64,000 bases of DNA, taken from the NCBI GenBank assembly GCA_000719695.1, contig JOHN01000032.1, positions 45,043-109,042 of the forward strand, read 5' to 3'. The translations under genes were made by a program, and so were the position numbers. This document shows positions 32,631 through 41,679 of this stretch, piece by piece; the stretch's first letter is position 1; each line of letters starts with the position of its first letter. The DNA is from Streptomyces sp. NRRL F-6131 (GTDB taxonomy: Bacteria > Actinomycetota > Actinomycetes > Streptomycetales > Streptomycetaceae). Under the pieces are notes generated by a model. It saw nothing but the letters and a program-made list of their open reading frames with translations, was not told the origin of the DNA and searched no databases.

Positions 32631-33209
32631 TCAGCCCGCAGCCGAGGCCGTTCCGCGCCCGCGGTCGGCCCGTTCCGCCCGTTCGGCCCGCTCCACCAGG
32701 GGCCGCAGCGTCCGCAGCACGATCAGCAACGGGACGACGCCCACCACGCCGAACGACATGTCGACGAACCGCCAGTACAGCGGGATGCCCCGGAGCGGCC
32801 CGCAGATCAGCGCGAGCGGGATGATCCCGGCGCAGGCCAGCACCGCCCAGCGGATCACCCACACGTTGCGCACCGGGTCCTTGAGCGGCCCCCAGAACGC
32901 CGCCGCGATCACCAGGTGGGCGAAGGCCAGCCAGTCGGTGCCGTAGGCGAGGAAGGGGTGGCGGGCGTTGGTCTCGGCGAGGGCGTCGCGCACCCGCTCG
33001 ATCCACTCCAGCAGGGCGGGGAGGCGCTCGGTCACCGGGGCGCCGGGGCCGGCGGCGAGGTCGGCGAGCCAGCGGGTCTCGGTCTCCAGCGGGAAGGCGG
33101 TCAGGCCGCTCAGGACCAGGCAGATCACGAAGATCCGGAGCCAGCGCCGGACCTTTCGCAGGGCCGCCCGGTCGCCGTCGGTCGCCTTGCTGTCGGTCGC
33201 GTCGTTCAT
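32631..33209 (-). CDS. Conserved-looking four-helix membrane protein
   Basis: A 192-residue membrane protein. Helices can be drawn at about 22-42 (LRIFVICLVLSGLTAFPL), 91-110 (WLAFAHLVIAAAFWGPL), 119-138 (VIRWAVLACAGIIPLALICG) and 147-167 (FVDMSFGVVGVVPLLIVL). The long segment between helices 1 and 2 contains ERLPALLEWIERVRDAL and probably lies outside. I do not recognise a function. Its promoter carries a perfect 14-bp palindrome, so it is likely controlled by a MarR-type regulator encoded elsewhere. Confidence 0.75.
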   Translation of the reverse strand: MNDATDSKATDGDRAALRKVRRWLRIFVICLVLSGLTAFPLETETRWLADLAAGPGAPVTERLPALLEWIERVRDALAETNARHPFLAYGTDWLAFAHLVIAAAFWGPLKDPVRNVWVIRWAVLACAGIIPLALICGPLRGIPLYWRFVDMSFGVVGVVPLLIVLRTLRPLVERAERAERADRGRGTASAAG

Positions 33210-33266
33210 CTGCGTCCACCCCGTGCCGAGGAGGCAGGCCGGGCTGGTCCCGTCTGCACGGGAAGA

Positions 33267-33296
33267 ACTCTAGACCTGATAATTGAACATGTTCAA
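33267..33296 (-). promoter_or_regulatory. Promoter of the membrane-protein gene with a 14-bp palindromic operator
   Basis: TTGAACATGTTCAA (33283-33296) is a perfect palindrome. Read on the minus strand it includes the -35 TTGAAC, 18 bp from a -10 TAGAGT (33267-33272). The size and symmetry fit a MarR-family operator overlapping the -35 element. It is not an actinobacterial LexA box, which needs four bases between GAAC and GTTC. Confidence 0.65.
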
Positions 33297-33361
33297 CTCC
33301 CGCTTCCGGGGGTCGGGCAGCATGTCGGACAGCCCGTCCGGGAGCCGGTGGGACAGCGCGA

Positions 33362-33392
33362 GGGCCCGGCACCCGAGGCGGGTGCCGGGCCC
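33362..33392 (-). terminator. Hairpin terminator of the IPT/TIG gene
   Basis: GGGCCCGGCACCC (33362-33374) pairs perfectly with GGGTGCCGGGCCC (33380-33392) over a 5-base loop, about 20 bp past the stop of the secreted-protein gene. Confidence 0.88.
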
Positions 33393-33410
33393 GGGCGGGG
33401 CGTCCGGGGA

Positions 33411-34196
33411 TCAGGGCGTGTAGGTGAACGCCGTCGGCGCGGAGGCGGAACCGCCCGGCGTGACCAGGGTGACCGGGACGGTGCCGGAGCCGGCCGGGGC
33501 GGTGACGGTGCACGCGGTGTCCGTGCAGCTGCCGCTCGCCGGGGTGGTCCCGAACAGCGCGAAGCCGTTGGTCAGGCCCGTGCCGGTGAGCGTCACGGCG
33601 GTGCCGCCGCCGGCCGGGCCGGAGGTCGGCGCGACGGTGGTGACGGCCGGCGCGGCCGGGGTCACCGACGGCTGGAGGCCGCTGCCCAGCAGGTGGCGGG
33701 AGACGTTGTCGGACGGGTCGGCGTCGTCCTTGTTGGCCGCCGTCACGGTGATCACCCCGGACGGCCGGGTGCCGTGCGAGCTGACCTGGACCTTCATGAA
33801 GTCGCTGCGCCCGGGCGCCCTGGTCCCGGTGAAGACGGCCTCCAGGCGGCGGCCGTCCGGCGAGACGGTCTGGGTGAAGGTGTAGTCGTACGGGGTGGAG
33901 TACATCAGCGCGCCGGTGGTGGTCAGGCCCGGCGGCAGGTCGACGGTGAGCCGGGTGACCCCGGTGACGTCGGCGGTGCCGGTGGACTTCCAGGTGACGC
34001 TGAAGCTCGTGTTGTCGACCGGGAAGATCGGGTAGTTGCCGGCCTGCGTCACGGTGACGTTCGGGCCGCTCGCGGCCGCGGTGGTCGCGGACGGGGCGGC
34101 GGTGGCGACGGCGGCCGTCGCGACGGCGAGGGTGGTCACGGCCAGTGCGGCGGCCATGCCGCCTCGAACCAGTCTGGTGATCATACGAAGCATCAT
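33411..34196 (-). CDS. Secreted protein with C-terminal IPT/TIG domain
   Basis: A 261-residue exported protein. The N-terminus has basic residues then a hydrophobic core (MAAALAVTTLAVATAAVATA) with a likely signal peptidase site after an Ala-rich stretch near residue 34. Residues about 45-165 form a beta-rich domain of unknown type. Residues 178-261 are a typical IPT/TIG immunoglobulin-like domain (TVAPTSGPAGGGTAVTLTGTGL, then GGSASAPTAFTY). No catalytic motif is seen, so it may be a binding or structural surface protein. Starts at 34193 or 34184 are also possible. Confidence 0.8.
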   Translation of the reverse strand: MMLRMITRLVRGGMAAALAVTTLAVATAAVATAAPSATTAAASGPNVTVTQAGNYPIFPVDNTSFSVTWKSTGTADVTGVTRLTVDLPPGLTTTGALMYSTPYDYTFTQTVSPDGRRLEAVFTGTRAPGRSDFMKVQVSSHGTRPSGVITVTAANKDDADPSDNVSRHLLGSGLQPSVTPAAPAVTTVAPTSGPAGGGTAVTLTGTGLTNGFALFGTTPASGSCTDTACTVTAPAGSGTVPVTLVTPGGSASAPTAFTYTP

Positions 34197-34450
34197 GGCC
34201 GAGCTCGGCGATCAACGGAGGGGTTTCTCGAAAGCCTGTTCCCGGCGCGCGCGCCGGGCCGGAGGTCCGGCCTCCGCACCGGGTCGCCGCCCGTCCACCG
34301 ACCGTCCACCGACCGTTCGCCCGCCCGTTCCGCACCCGTTCCGAGCCCGTCCGCGCGCCCGGCCGTGCGGCTGTCCCCGCACCTGTCCGCGCACCTGTCC
34401 AAAAGGTCCGTTTCGGTCGATGTCGGGGCCTGCCTCTAGTCTTGTCCACC

Positions 34451-35995
34451 GTGACCGTCATCGCCGACCAGCCCACCGAGCACGGCCCCCGGCCGCCCGC
34501 CGGGCCCGCCGTCGCCGCCGCGCGGCCCGCGCCCGGCCCCGCCGCCGACGAGGGCCTGGCCCGGCGGCTCAAGGCGCTGGCCTGCACCGCGCCCCTGCAC
34601 GACCTGGACAGCCGCAAGGTCATGCTGGCCGGCGAGTACGGCGGCTACGCGATGGCCGAGGTCGGCCTCGCCGCGATCGACCTCGTCACCCTCAACATGG
34701 ACTTCGACACCGGCGCCGACCGCGAGATAGTGCTGGCCCGGCTGCTTCCCCGGGTCGCCGCCCAGGCGCCCGGCCGGACCGCCGCCGAGCACCAGCGGGT
34801 CGGCCGCTGGGTGCTGGAGTCGCTGATCAACGTCGGCAGCGTGGACCGCGGCTTCCGCGCCGTCTACGGCACCTTCGACGCCGAGGGCGCGTACGTCCGC
34901 CGCGACTACGACTTCAAGCTGATCGAGGAGGTCCCGGGCCCCGACGGCGGCGTCTACCTGCGCACCACCGACGAGGCGGTCAACGTCCTGGTCGGCGCGC
35001 TGGACACCGACGTCACCTCGGCCCAGATCGCCGCCGAGGTCAAGCTGGAGGTGCTGATCCGGCGCGGCCGGCTGGCCGACGCCCAGCTCGCCGCCGAGCA
35101 GGCCCGCTACCGCACCGTCCAGTACGCCGAGACGCTGCGCCGCGCCCTGGAGGCCACCCGCCGCAACGTCCGCGCCGTCGACTGGATGCAGGCGATCCCC
35201 GACCTCATCGACGAGGCGCTCGACCACATCGCCGACCGCTACCGGCACGAGAACGCGATCCTCACCAACATCCGCAAGGCCCGCGACGAGGCCGAGGACC
35301 CGGAGCACAAGCGCCGGGCCGCCGAGCTGGTCGACATCGTCAAGGACTGCATCCGCCGCCACACCCAGCTCCAGACCCGGCTGCTGGAGGCCGGCCCGCT
35401 GTTCCGCGCCGAGCAGGACCGGCAGGCCTTCGCCACCCCCGGCGCCACCAGCGGCATCGACCTCTACGGCCAGCTGCTCGCCCCGGTGCTCCGGCTGCCG
35501 ATAGCGCAGGCCGTCCGCCCCACCGGCGCGTTCTTCGCCCGCGGCACCGGCCTGCGCACCCCCGTCTCGGTGCGCGTCGCCGACCTGGTCGACCTGCTGC
35601 TCACCCCGCCCGTCGAGCGCGAGCACCTCGGGGCGGAGCTGCCCGATCCGGACCTCGTCGCCACCCCGGACGACAGCCGGTTCTCCGAGGCCCAGCTGGA
35701 GGCCGCGCTCGACCTGCTGGACCTGCCCGCCGACGCGCCCCGCCGGCTCTCCGGCCTGCTCGCCGAGGCCCGCGGGCAGGACCCGGAGCTCCCGTACCTG
35801 GTCGCCCTGCTGGCCGTGCACGCGGCCAGCCCGCCGGTCGGCACCGCCTACCGGCAGGGGGAGGAACGGCTGCTGTTCGCGGTCGACGACGGCACCCCGC
35901 TGCACGACCCGGAGTTCGGCGGCGCCGACCTCGTCGTCGGCAGCGCCCTGCTGGACGCGGTCGGCATGGCCGCCGACCGCAAGGACGCCGGCTGA
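34451..35995 (+). CDS. MukF/JetA-like (kleisin-type) subunit of an SMC-like complex, putative
   Basis: A 514-residue soluble, mostly helical protein. After a 30-residue Pro/Ala tail come RRLKALACTAPLHDLDSRKVM and a winged-helix-like part with YDFKLIEE and YLRTTDEAVNVLVGAL, then long charged helices (RRALEATRRNVRAVDWMQAI, AEDPEHKRRAAELVDIVKDC) and a C-terminal domain. This architecture and first place before a small winged-helix protein and a giant SMC-like ATPase match MukF, MksF or JetA. The match is by layout, not by a signature I can name. GTG 34451 was chosen because TAGTCT (34437-34442) lies eight bases upstream (leaderless type); TTG 34442 is an alternative. Spacing to the next gene is 120 bp. 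Confidence 0.68.
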   Translation: MTVIADQPTEHGPRPPAGPAVAAARPAPGPAADEGLARRLKALACTAPLHDLDSRKVMLAGEYGGYAMAEVGLAAIDLVTLNMDFDTGADREIVLARLLPRVAAQAPGRTAAEHQRVGRWVLESLINVGSVDRGFRAVYGTFDAEGAYVRRDYDFKLIEEVPGPDGGVYLRTTDEAVNVLVGALDTDVTSAQIAAEVKLEVLIRRGRLADAQLAAEQARYRTVQYAETLRRALEATRRNVRAVDWMQAIPDLIDEALDHIADRYRHENAILTNIRKARDEAEDPEHKRRAAELVDIVKDCIRRHTQLQTRLLEAGPLFRAEQDRQAFATPGATSGIDLYGQLLAPVLRLPIAQAVRPTGAFFARGTGLRTPVSVRVADLVDLLLTPPVEREHLGAELPDPDLVATPDDSRFSEAQLEAALDLLDLPADAPRRLSGLLAEARGQDPELPYLVALLAVHAASPPVGTAYRQGEERLLFAVDDGTPLHDPEFGGADLVVGSALLDAVGMAADRKDAG

Positions 35996-36115
35996 CCCCG
36001 GCCCCGGCCGCCGCCGGCCCGACCCGCGCAGCACCCCCGGCACCATCCCCGATCGCGCAGCACCCGGCACCACCCCACCCGTGAACCACCGCAACGCCCC
36101 CGAGGAGCACCGCCC

Positions 36116-36991
36116 GTGACGACCCACCACGACACGTCCTGGGCGCCCGAGACCGAACCGGCCGCCCCCGCGCCGATCACCCCGGCCGACGTCGCCGACG
36201 CCGCCCGCCTGGTCTCCTTCGGCCTCCAGGCCAAGCTGCTCCCCGCCCGCGACGCCGAGTACGCCGAGCTGGTCCGCCGCCACCGCGAGGACCCGCCGTT
36301 CGCCCGCCTCGCCGACGCCGTCGCCACCGGCATGGGCCTGGTCGTCCTGGAGGTCTCCCCGCGCGCCGGCATGGCCGTCGCCGCCGCCGAGGACTCCGTC
36401 TTCGCCGTCCGGATGGGCGACTACTCGCGCCGCGCCGCCTCCGAGTCCACCGACCGCTTCCTGCACGGCCTGGCCCACCTCGCCGTCGCCGCGATGGCCT
36501 TCCCCCGCCCCGACGACCTCGCCGACGACGGCTACCTCGGCCGGATCACCGTCAACGGCATCGACGCCTTCGTCCGGCAGGCCTGCCGCCGCCTGGAGGA
36601 GCAGGCCGCCGCCGACGGCGACAACACCGACCCGCAGAGCGACGCCCCCGGGCTGGAGGCCGCCTGGCGGGTCTGGGCCCGGCGCACCGCCACCGGCGCC
36701 ACCAAGGACGCCCGCCGGCTCTCCGGCTCCACCATCGGCATCGTCGCCAAGGCCGTGCTGTTCCTGGTCGACTCCGGCTTCCTGCAGAAGGTCTCCGACG
36801 ACGCCGGCGGCACCTACCGCACCACCGCCCGCTACCAGCTCCAGGTCCGCGACCTGGCCGGCAGCGCCGCCATGGCCGAACTCCTCGACCTCGGCATCGT
36901 GCCGGTGTCCGACGGCAGCGCCTCGCTGCTGCCCCCCGACACCGGGGACGACCTGGTCGCCGACGCCGGGCTGCCGTTCCACTCCCTCTAG
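36116..36991 (+). CDS. MukE/JetB-like (KITE-type) subunit of an SMC-like complex, putative
   Basis: A 291-residue soluble protein. A helical N-terminal half (VADAARLVSFGLQAKLLPAR, then HREDPPFARLADAVATGMGL and a strand pair VVLEVSPRAGMAV) is followed by two segments with winged-helix character: RFLHGLAHLAVAAMAFPRPDDL and IGIVAKAVLFLVDSGFLQKV with a beta wing (YRTTARYQLQVRDLA). Tandem winged helices are the mark of KITE proteins such as MukE and JetB. GTG 36116 has GAGGAG nine bases upstream. It lies between the kleisin-like and SMC-like genes. Family membership needs a profile search. Confidence 0.66.
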   Translation: MTTHHDTSWAPETEPAAPAPITPADVADAARLVSFGLQAKLLPARDAEYAELVRRHREDPPFARLADAVATGMGLVVLEVSPRAGMAVAAAEDSVFAVRMGDYSRRAASESTDRFLHGLAHLAVAAMAFPRPDDLADDGYLGRITVNGIDAFVRQACRRLEEQAAADGDNTDPQSDAPGLEAAWRVWARRTATGATKDARRLSGSTIGIVAKAVLFLVDSGFLQKVSDDAGGTYRTTARYQLQVRDLAGSAAMAELLDLGIVPVSDGSASLLPPDTGDDLVADAGLPFHSL

Positions 36992-37097
36992 TCCCGCCTA
37001 GTCCCGCCGGCCCCCGCCGGCCCTCCGACCCGCCCCGCCGGCCCCCACCGGACCAGCGCCTCCGACCCACCCACCCGTCTCTGGAGAACCGCCGCAC

Positions 37098-40000
37098 ATG
37101 TACGAGCTCAACCGGGTCCGCCTCTACTCGATCGGACCGGCCGGCGCCCGCTACGCCGACACGGTGCTCGACCTGCGCGGCGTCGGCGAGCCCGTCGCCG
37201 ACCCGGCGCCCCAGCAGATCGGCCTGTTCGGCGAGGACACCGACGGCCCGGTCCGCCGCCCCGCCCCGGCCGGCGTGCTCTTCCTGGAGAACGGCGGCGG
37301 CAAGTCCGTCCTGCTCAAGCTGATCTTCTCGGTGATGCTCCCCGGCCACCGCAACACCCTCGGCGGCGCCAGCTCCGGCGTGCTTCGCAAGTTCCTGCTC
37401 GCCGACGACTGCGGGCACGTCGCCCTGGAGTGGCAGCACACCGTCACCGGCGAGCTGATCGTGGTCGGCAAGGTCAGCGAGTGGCGCGGCCGCCAGGTCT
37501 CCTCCGACCCGCGGAAGTTCGCCGAGACCTGGTACTCCTTCCGCCCCGGCCCCGGCCTCACCCTCGACTCCCTCCCGGTCGCCGAACGGGTCAGCCTGGC
37601 CGGCGACCGCAAGACCCGCGGCCGCCGCCGCACCATGAAGGGCTTCCGGGACGCCCTCACCGAGGCCGGCAAGGCCCACCCCCACCTCGACCTGGTCTTC
37701 GAGGACGGCCACGACCGCTGGACCGAGCACCTCGGCGAGCTCGGCCTCGACCCCGAACTCTTCCGCTACCAGCGCGAGATGAACGCCGACGAGGGCGAGG
37801 CGGCCGGCCTCTTCGCGGTCAAGCAGGACAAGGACTTCACCGACCTGCTGCTGCGCGCCGTCACCGACACCCGGGACACCGACGGCCTCGCCGACCTCGT
37901 CCACGGCTTCGCCGCCAAGCTCGGCCTGCGCTCCGAACTCACCGCCGAACGCGACTTCACCGCCGGCTCGCTGGACCTCCTGGAGCGCATCTCCGAGGCC
38001 ACCACCGCCCGGGAGAGCGTCCGCGAGGCCCACCGCACCGCCGAACGCCGCACCCGCCGGCTCGCCCACGCCCTCGCCTCGCGCGCCGCCGCCGAACGCG
38101 ACCGCGCCGAGGACCTCGCGATCGAGGTCGCCGCCGCCGCGAGCGCCGTCACCGCCGCCGAGACCGACCGCACCCGGCACACCCTCATCGCCGCCGAACT
38201 CACCCACCGGCACGCCACCCTGGCCCTCGCCGCCGCCACCACCGAGGCCGCCGGGCTGCGCCGCGAACTCACCGAGGCCCGCACCCTGCACGCCGCCTGG
38301 CAGGCCGCCGAGGCCGTGCTGCGCCACCGCGCCGCCGCCGACCGGGTGACCAGGGTCGCCGCCGCGATCCGCGAGGCCGAACTGGACGCCGCCCCCGCGC
38401 TCGCCGCCCGCGCCCGCGCCGCCACCGCCCTGGCCCGCGCCCTGGAAGCCGCCGCCGCAGCCGCCGAGGACCGCGCCGACACCGAGGAGCAGCGCGCCGC
38501 CGAGCTCCAGACCGACGGCGGCAAGGCCCAGAGCGACGCCACCGAGGCCGCCACCGCCGCCCAGAAGGCCCGCAGCGAGGCCGAGCACCTGCGCCAGCGC
38601 CTCGCCGAGGTCGAGCAGGAGACCGCCGCCGCCGTGGACGCCGGCTTCATCGACGCCGACGGCGACGTCGACCCGGCCCGCGCGGCCCTGCACGCCGCCG
38701 ACGTCGAGAAGGCCGCCGGCGCCGCCCTCGCCCGGGCCCGCACCGCCGCCGAGGCCGCCGCCGCCCGGCTGCGCGAGGCCGCCGCCGCCACCGGCCGGGC
38801 CGAACTCGCCGCCGCCCGCGCCACCGACGCCCGCAAGGCCGCCGCCCAGGCGCTCGCCACCGAGCAGCGCACCGCCGCCCTGCTCGCCACCGAGCCCCGG
38901 CTCGCCGACCTGCTCTCCCTCACGCCCTACCAGGACGAGGCCGACGAGGACGCCGGCTTCCTCACCCCCGCCGTCCTCGACCGCAACGCCGAGTACCTGC
39001 GCGAACTGCTCGACGAGTCCATCGCCACCGCCGAACGCACCCTGTTCGACCTGCGCACCGCCGCCGCCGACGACTCCCGGATCCTCGCCGCGCTCGGCGA
39101 CGGCGGCCTGCTGCCGCCCGGCCCGGACGTCCTCGCCACCGTCGAGTACCTCGCCGAGCACGGCATCCCCGCCCTGCCCGGCTGGCGCTACCTCGCGCAG
39201 TCCGTCGACCCCGCCGACCACGAGGCGATCCTCGCGGCCCGCCCCGAACTCGTCGACGGCGTGGTGGTCACCGACCCCAGCTCCCTCGACCGGGCCCGCG
39301 AGGCCCTGGGCTCCGCCGCCCTGCTGCCCCGCTCCACCGTCGCCGTCGGCGCCGCCGCCTCGCTGATCGCCCCGATCACCGACGAACCGGCGTTCTTCCT
39401 CGTCCCGCCGAACCCGGCCATGCACGACGAGTCCGCCGCCGACGACGAGCGCCGCGAACTCCGCGCCCGCGCCACCGCCCGCGAGGAGCACATCCGCGAA
39501 CTCGCCGCCCGCCTCGGCGGCGACCGCGCGCTCGCCGCCCGGCTCGCCTCCTGGCACGCCAGCTGCCCGCCCGGCACCCTCGCCGAGCTCGCCGCCGCCG
39601 CCGAGGCCGCCCGCGAGCACGCCGAGCAGGCCGCCGCCGCCCTCGCCACCCTGCGCGCCGACCACGACGAGGCCGAGACCGACCACGCCGCCGCGGCCGC
39701 CGCGCACGAGGAGCACCGGGAGACCGCACAGCGCGCCCGCCGCCGCGCCGACGCCCTCTCCGGCCTCGCCTTCCGGCTGCGCGAGCGGGCCAACTGGAGC
39801 CGCCGCCAGCGCGAACTCGCCGAGGACGCCGCCGAGTGCGACCGCCGCCGCGCGCTCTGCGCCGAGCGCGCCCGCACCTGCGACGAGGACCGCCGTGCCG
39901 CCCAGCGCGCCGCCGACGACGCCCGCCGCACCGCGCGCACCCTGCGCGCCGAGCGGGCCGAGATCGCCGCCGCCGAGCAGTCCGACGAGCCGGTCGACAC

Positions 40001-41660
40001 CGCCCCCGCCGCCCTGCCCGCGCTGCGCGAGGCCTACCGCGCCGCCTCCCAGCTCTACGAGAAGGTCGGCGTCGGCGCCGACCTGCGCGCCGAGCAGGCC
40101 CGCGCCGAGGGCGACGAGGCCGCCGCCGCGACCGAACTCGACCGCCTGACCAACAAGGTCCGCACCCGCGCCGAGGAGCTGCTGGGCAGCCCCGACGGCG
40201 CCGACGGCCCGGCCCGCCAGGCCGCCGCCGCCCGCGCCGAGGAGCTGGTCGCCACCATCGAGACCCGCGCCGCGGCCGCCAGCGAGCAGCTCGGCCGGCT
40301 CCGCGGCGAGGCCGAACGCTCCGCCCCCGCCGACGGCGAGGCGCACACCGAGCTGCCCGAGGAGCTCGTCCCCACCGACCCCGAGCACGCCCAGGTCCTG
40401 CTGCGCACCGCGACCAGCCTGCTCGCCGAGCGCCGCGAGGCCGTCGACGCCGCCCGCACCGCGCACGCCGACCTCCAGCGCACCTTCGACACCGCCCAGT
40501 CCGCCGCCGCCGACTTCGACGAGCACGCCGGCCAGCTCCGGGACGGCCTGCGCGAGCAGCAGGAGGACGACGGCCGGCCCGCCGAGCCGTACCTCGGCCC
40601 GCTCGCCGACGCCCGCACCGCCGCCGCCGAGGCCCGCCGCGCGCTGCGCACCGCCGCCGGCGAGCTGTCCTCCGCCGAACTCGCCGTCCGGGACGCCTCG
40701 GACGCGCTGGTCCGGCACGCCAACGCGGCCCGCTACGAGGCCGTCCGCACCCCGGCCCGCCAGCAGATCCGCGAGCTGCCGGCCTCCGCGCTGCCCGACC
40801 ACGCGGCCAACTGGGCGGTCGCCTTCGCCCCCCGCCTGCGCGTGCTGACCGACGAACTCGCCCAGCTGGAACGCAACCGCGGCTCGATCGTCGACCGGCT
40901 GCGCGGCCTCGTCGAGTCCTCGCTGACCACCCTGCGCGCCGCCCAGCGGCTCTCCCGGCTCCCCGAGGGGCTGGGGGAGTGGTCCGGCCAGGAGTTCCTC
41001 CGGATCCGCTTCGAGGACCCGGACCACGCCACCCTGGTCGAGCGCCTCGGCGAGGTCATCGACGAGGCCACCCGCGCCGCCGTGCGCAAGAACAGCGACC
41101 TGCGCCGGGACGGCATGTCCCTGCTGCTGCGCGGGGTCGCCGCCGCGATCGGCCCCAAGGGCGTCTCCGTGGAGATCCTCAAGCCCGACGCGGTGCTGCG
41201 CGCCGAGCGGGTCGGCGTCGGCCAGATGTCCGACGTCTTCTCCGGCGGCCAGCTGCTCACCGCGGCCATCGCGCTCTACTGCACGATGGCCGCGCTGCGC
41301 GCCAACGACCGCGGCCAGTCACAGCTGCGGCACGCCGGCACGCTGTTCCTCGACAATCCGATCGGCCGGGCCAACGCGACCTACCTGCTGGAGCTCCAGC
41401 GCGCGGTGGCCGACGCCCTCGGCGTCCAGCTGATCTACACCACCGGCCTGTTCGACACCACGGCGCTCGCCGAGTTCCCGCTGGTGATCCGACTGCGCAA
41501 CGACGCCGACCTGCGGGCCGGCCTCAAGTACATCTCGGTGGAGGAGCACCTGCGGCCGGGCCTGCCCGCCCCGCAGGACCCGGACGGCCCGGCCGTCCAC
41601 GGCGAGATCACCGCCACCCGGATGTTCAAGCGCCCGGCGGAGGTTCCCGCCCCGTCCTGA
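37098..41660 (+). CDS. Large SMC/MukB-like coiled-coil ATPase
   Basis: A 1520-residue protein with split ATPase ends joined by long coiled coils. The P-loop LENGGGKS is at residues 63-70; the usual first Gly of GxNGxGKS is Leu. The ABC signature FSGGQLL is near 1380 and Walker B TLFLDNPIG near 1414-1422, with Asn where most SMC proteins have the catalytic Glu. Heptad-like Ala/Glu/Arg-rich coils fill about 290-610 and 790-1290. Between them (about 610-775) lies a globular segment with ALPGWRYLAQSVDP, LVDGVVVTDP and FFLVPPNPAMHDE, in hinge position. Length and layout are closest to MukB/MksB/JetC, so it should act on DNA with the two upstream proteins, for example as a loop extruder. It is no member of the housekeeping Smc family. 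Confidence 0.85.
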   Translation: MYELNRVRLYSIGPAGARYADTVLDLRGVGEPVADPAPQQIGLFGEDTDGPVRRPAPAGVLFLENGGGKSVLLKLIFSVMLPGHRNTLGGASSGVLRKFLLADDCGHVALEWQHTVTGELIVVGKVSEWRGRQVSSDPRKFAETWYSFRPGPGLTLDSLPVAERVSLAGDRKTRGRRRTMKGFRDALTEAGKAHPHLDLVFEDGHDRWTEHLGELGLDPELFRYQREMNADEGEAAGLFAVKQDKDFTDLLLRAVTDTRDTDGLADLVHGFAAKLGLRSELTAERDFTAGSLDLLERISEATTARESVREAHRTAERRTRRLAHALASRAAAERDRAEDLAIEVAAAASAVTAAETDRTRHTLIAAELTHRHATLALAAATTEAAGLRRELTEARTLHAAWQAAEAVLRHRAAADRVTRVAAAIREAELDAAPALAARARAATALARALEAAAAAAEDRADTEEQRAAELQTDGGKAQSDATEAATAAQKARSEAEHLRQRLAEVEQETAAAVDAGFIDADGDVDPARAALHAADVEKAAGAALARARTAAEAAAARLREAAAATGRAELAAARATDARKAAAQALATEQRTAALLATEPRLADLLSLTPYQDEADEDAGFLTPAVLDRNAEYLRELLDESIATAERTLFDLRTAAADDSRILAALGDGGLLPPGPDVLATVEYLAEHGIPALPGWRYLAQSVDPADHEAILAARPELVDGVVVTDPSSLDRAREALGSAALLPRSTVAVGAAASLIAPITDEPAFFLVPPNPAMHDESAADDERRELRARATAREEHIRELAARLGGDRALAARLASWHASCPPGTLAELAAAAEAAREHAEQAAAALATLRADHDEAETDHAAAAAAHEEHRETAQRARRRADALSGLAFRLRERANWSRRQRELAEDAAECDRRRALCAERARTCDEDRRAAQRAADDARRTARTLRAERAEIAAAEQSDEPVDTAPAALPALREAYRAASQLYEKVGVGADLRAEQARAEGDEAAAATELDRLTNKVRTRAEELLGSPDGADGPARQAAAARAEELVATIETRAAAASEQLGRLRGEAERSAPADGEAHTELPEELVPTDPEHAQVLLRTATSLLAERREAVDAARTAHADLQRTFDTAQSAAADFDEHAGQLRDGLREQQEDDGRPAEPYLGPLADARTAAAEARRALRTAAGELSSAELAVRDASDALVRHANAARYEAVRTPARQQIRELPASALPDHAANWAVAFAPRLRVLTDELAQLERNRGSIVDRLRGLVESSLTTLRAAQRLSRLPEGLGEWSGQEFLRIRFEDPDHATLVERLGEVIDEATRAAVRKNSDLRRDGMSLLLRGVAAAIGPKGVSVEILKPDAVLRAERVGVGQMSDVFSGGQLLTAAIALYCTMAALRANDRGQSQLRHAGTLFLDNPIGRANATYLLELQRAVADALGVQLIYTTGLFDTTALAEFPLVIRLRNDADLRAGLKYISVEEHLRPGLPAPQDPDGPAVHGEITATRMFKRPAEVPAPS

Positions 41661-41679
41661 TCCGCCTACGGTGGACGCC

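Noticed and set aside
33283..33296. LexA (SOS) box
   Set aside because: GAAC and GTTC are separated by two bases, whereas the actinobacterial LexA box needs four.
36552..41027. A 1491-residue Gly/Val/Ala-rich open frame on the minus strand opposite the SMC-like gene
   Set aside because: It mirrors the codon pattern of the plus-strand gene, has no motif or plausible fold, and the plus-strand protein has clear ATPase motifs. Long antisense frames are expected at this GC content.
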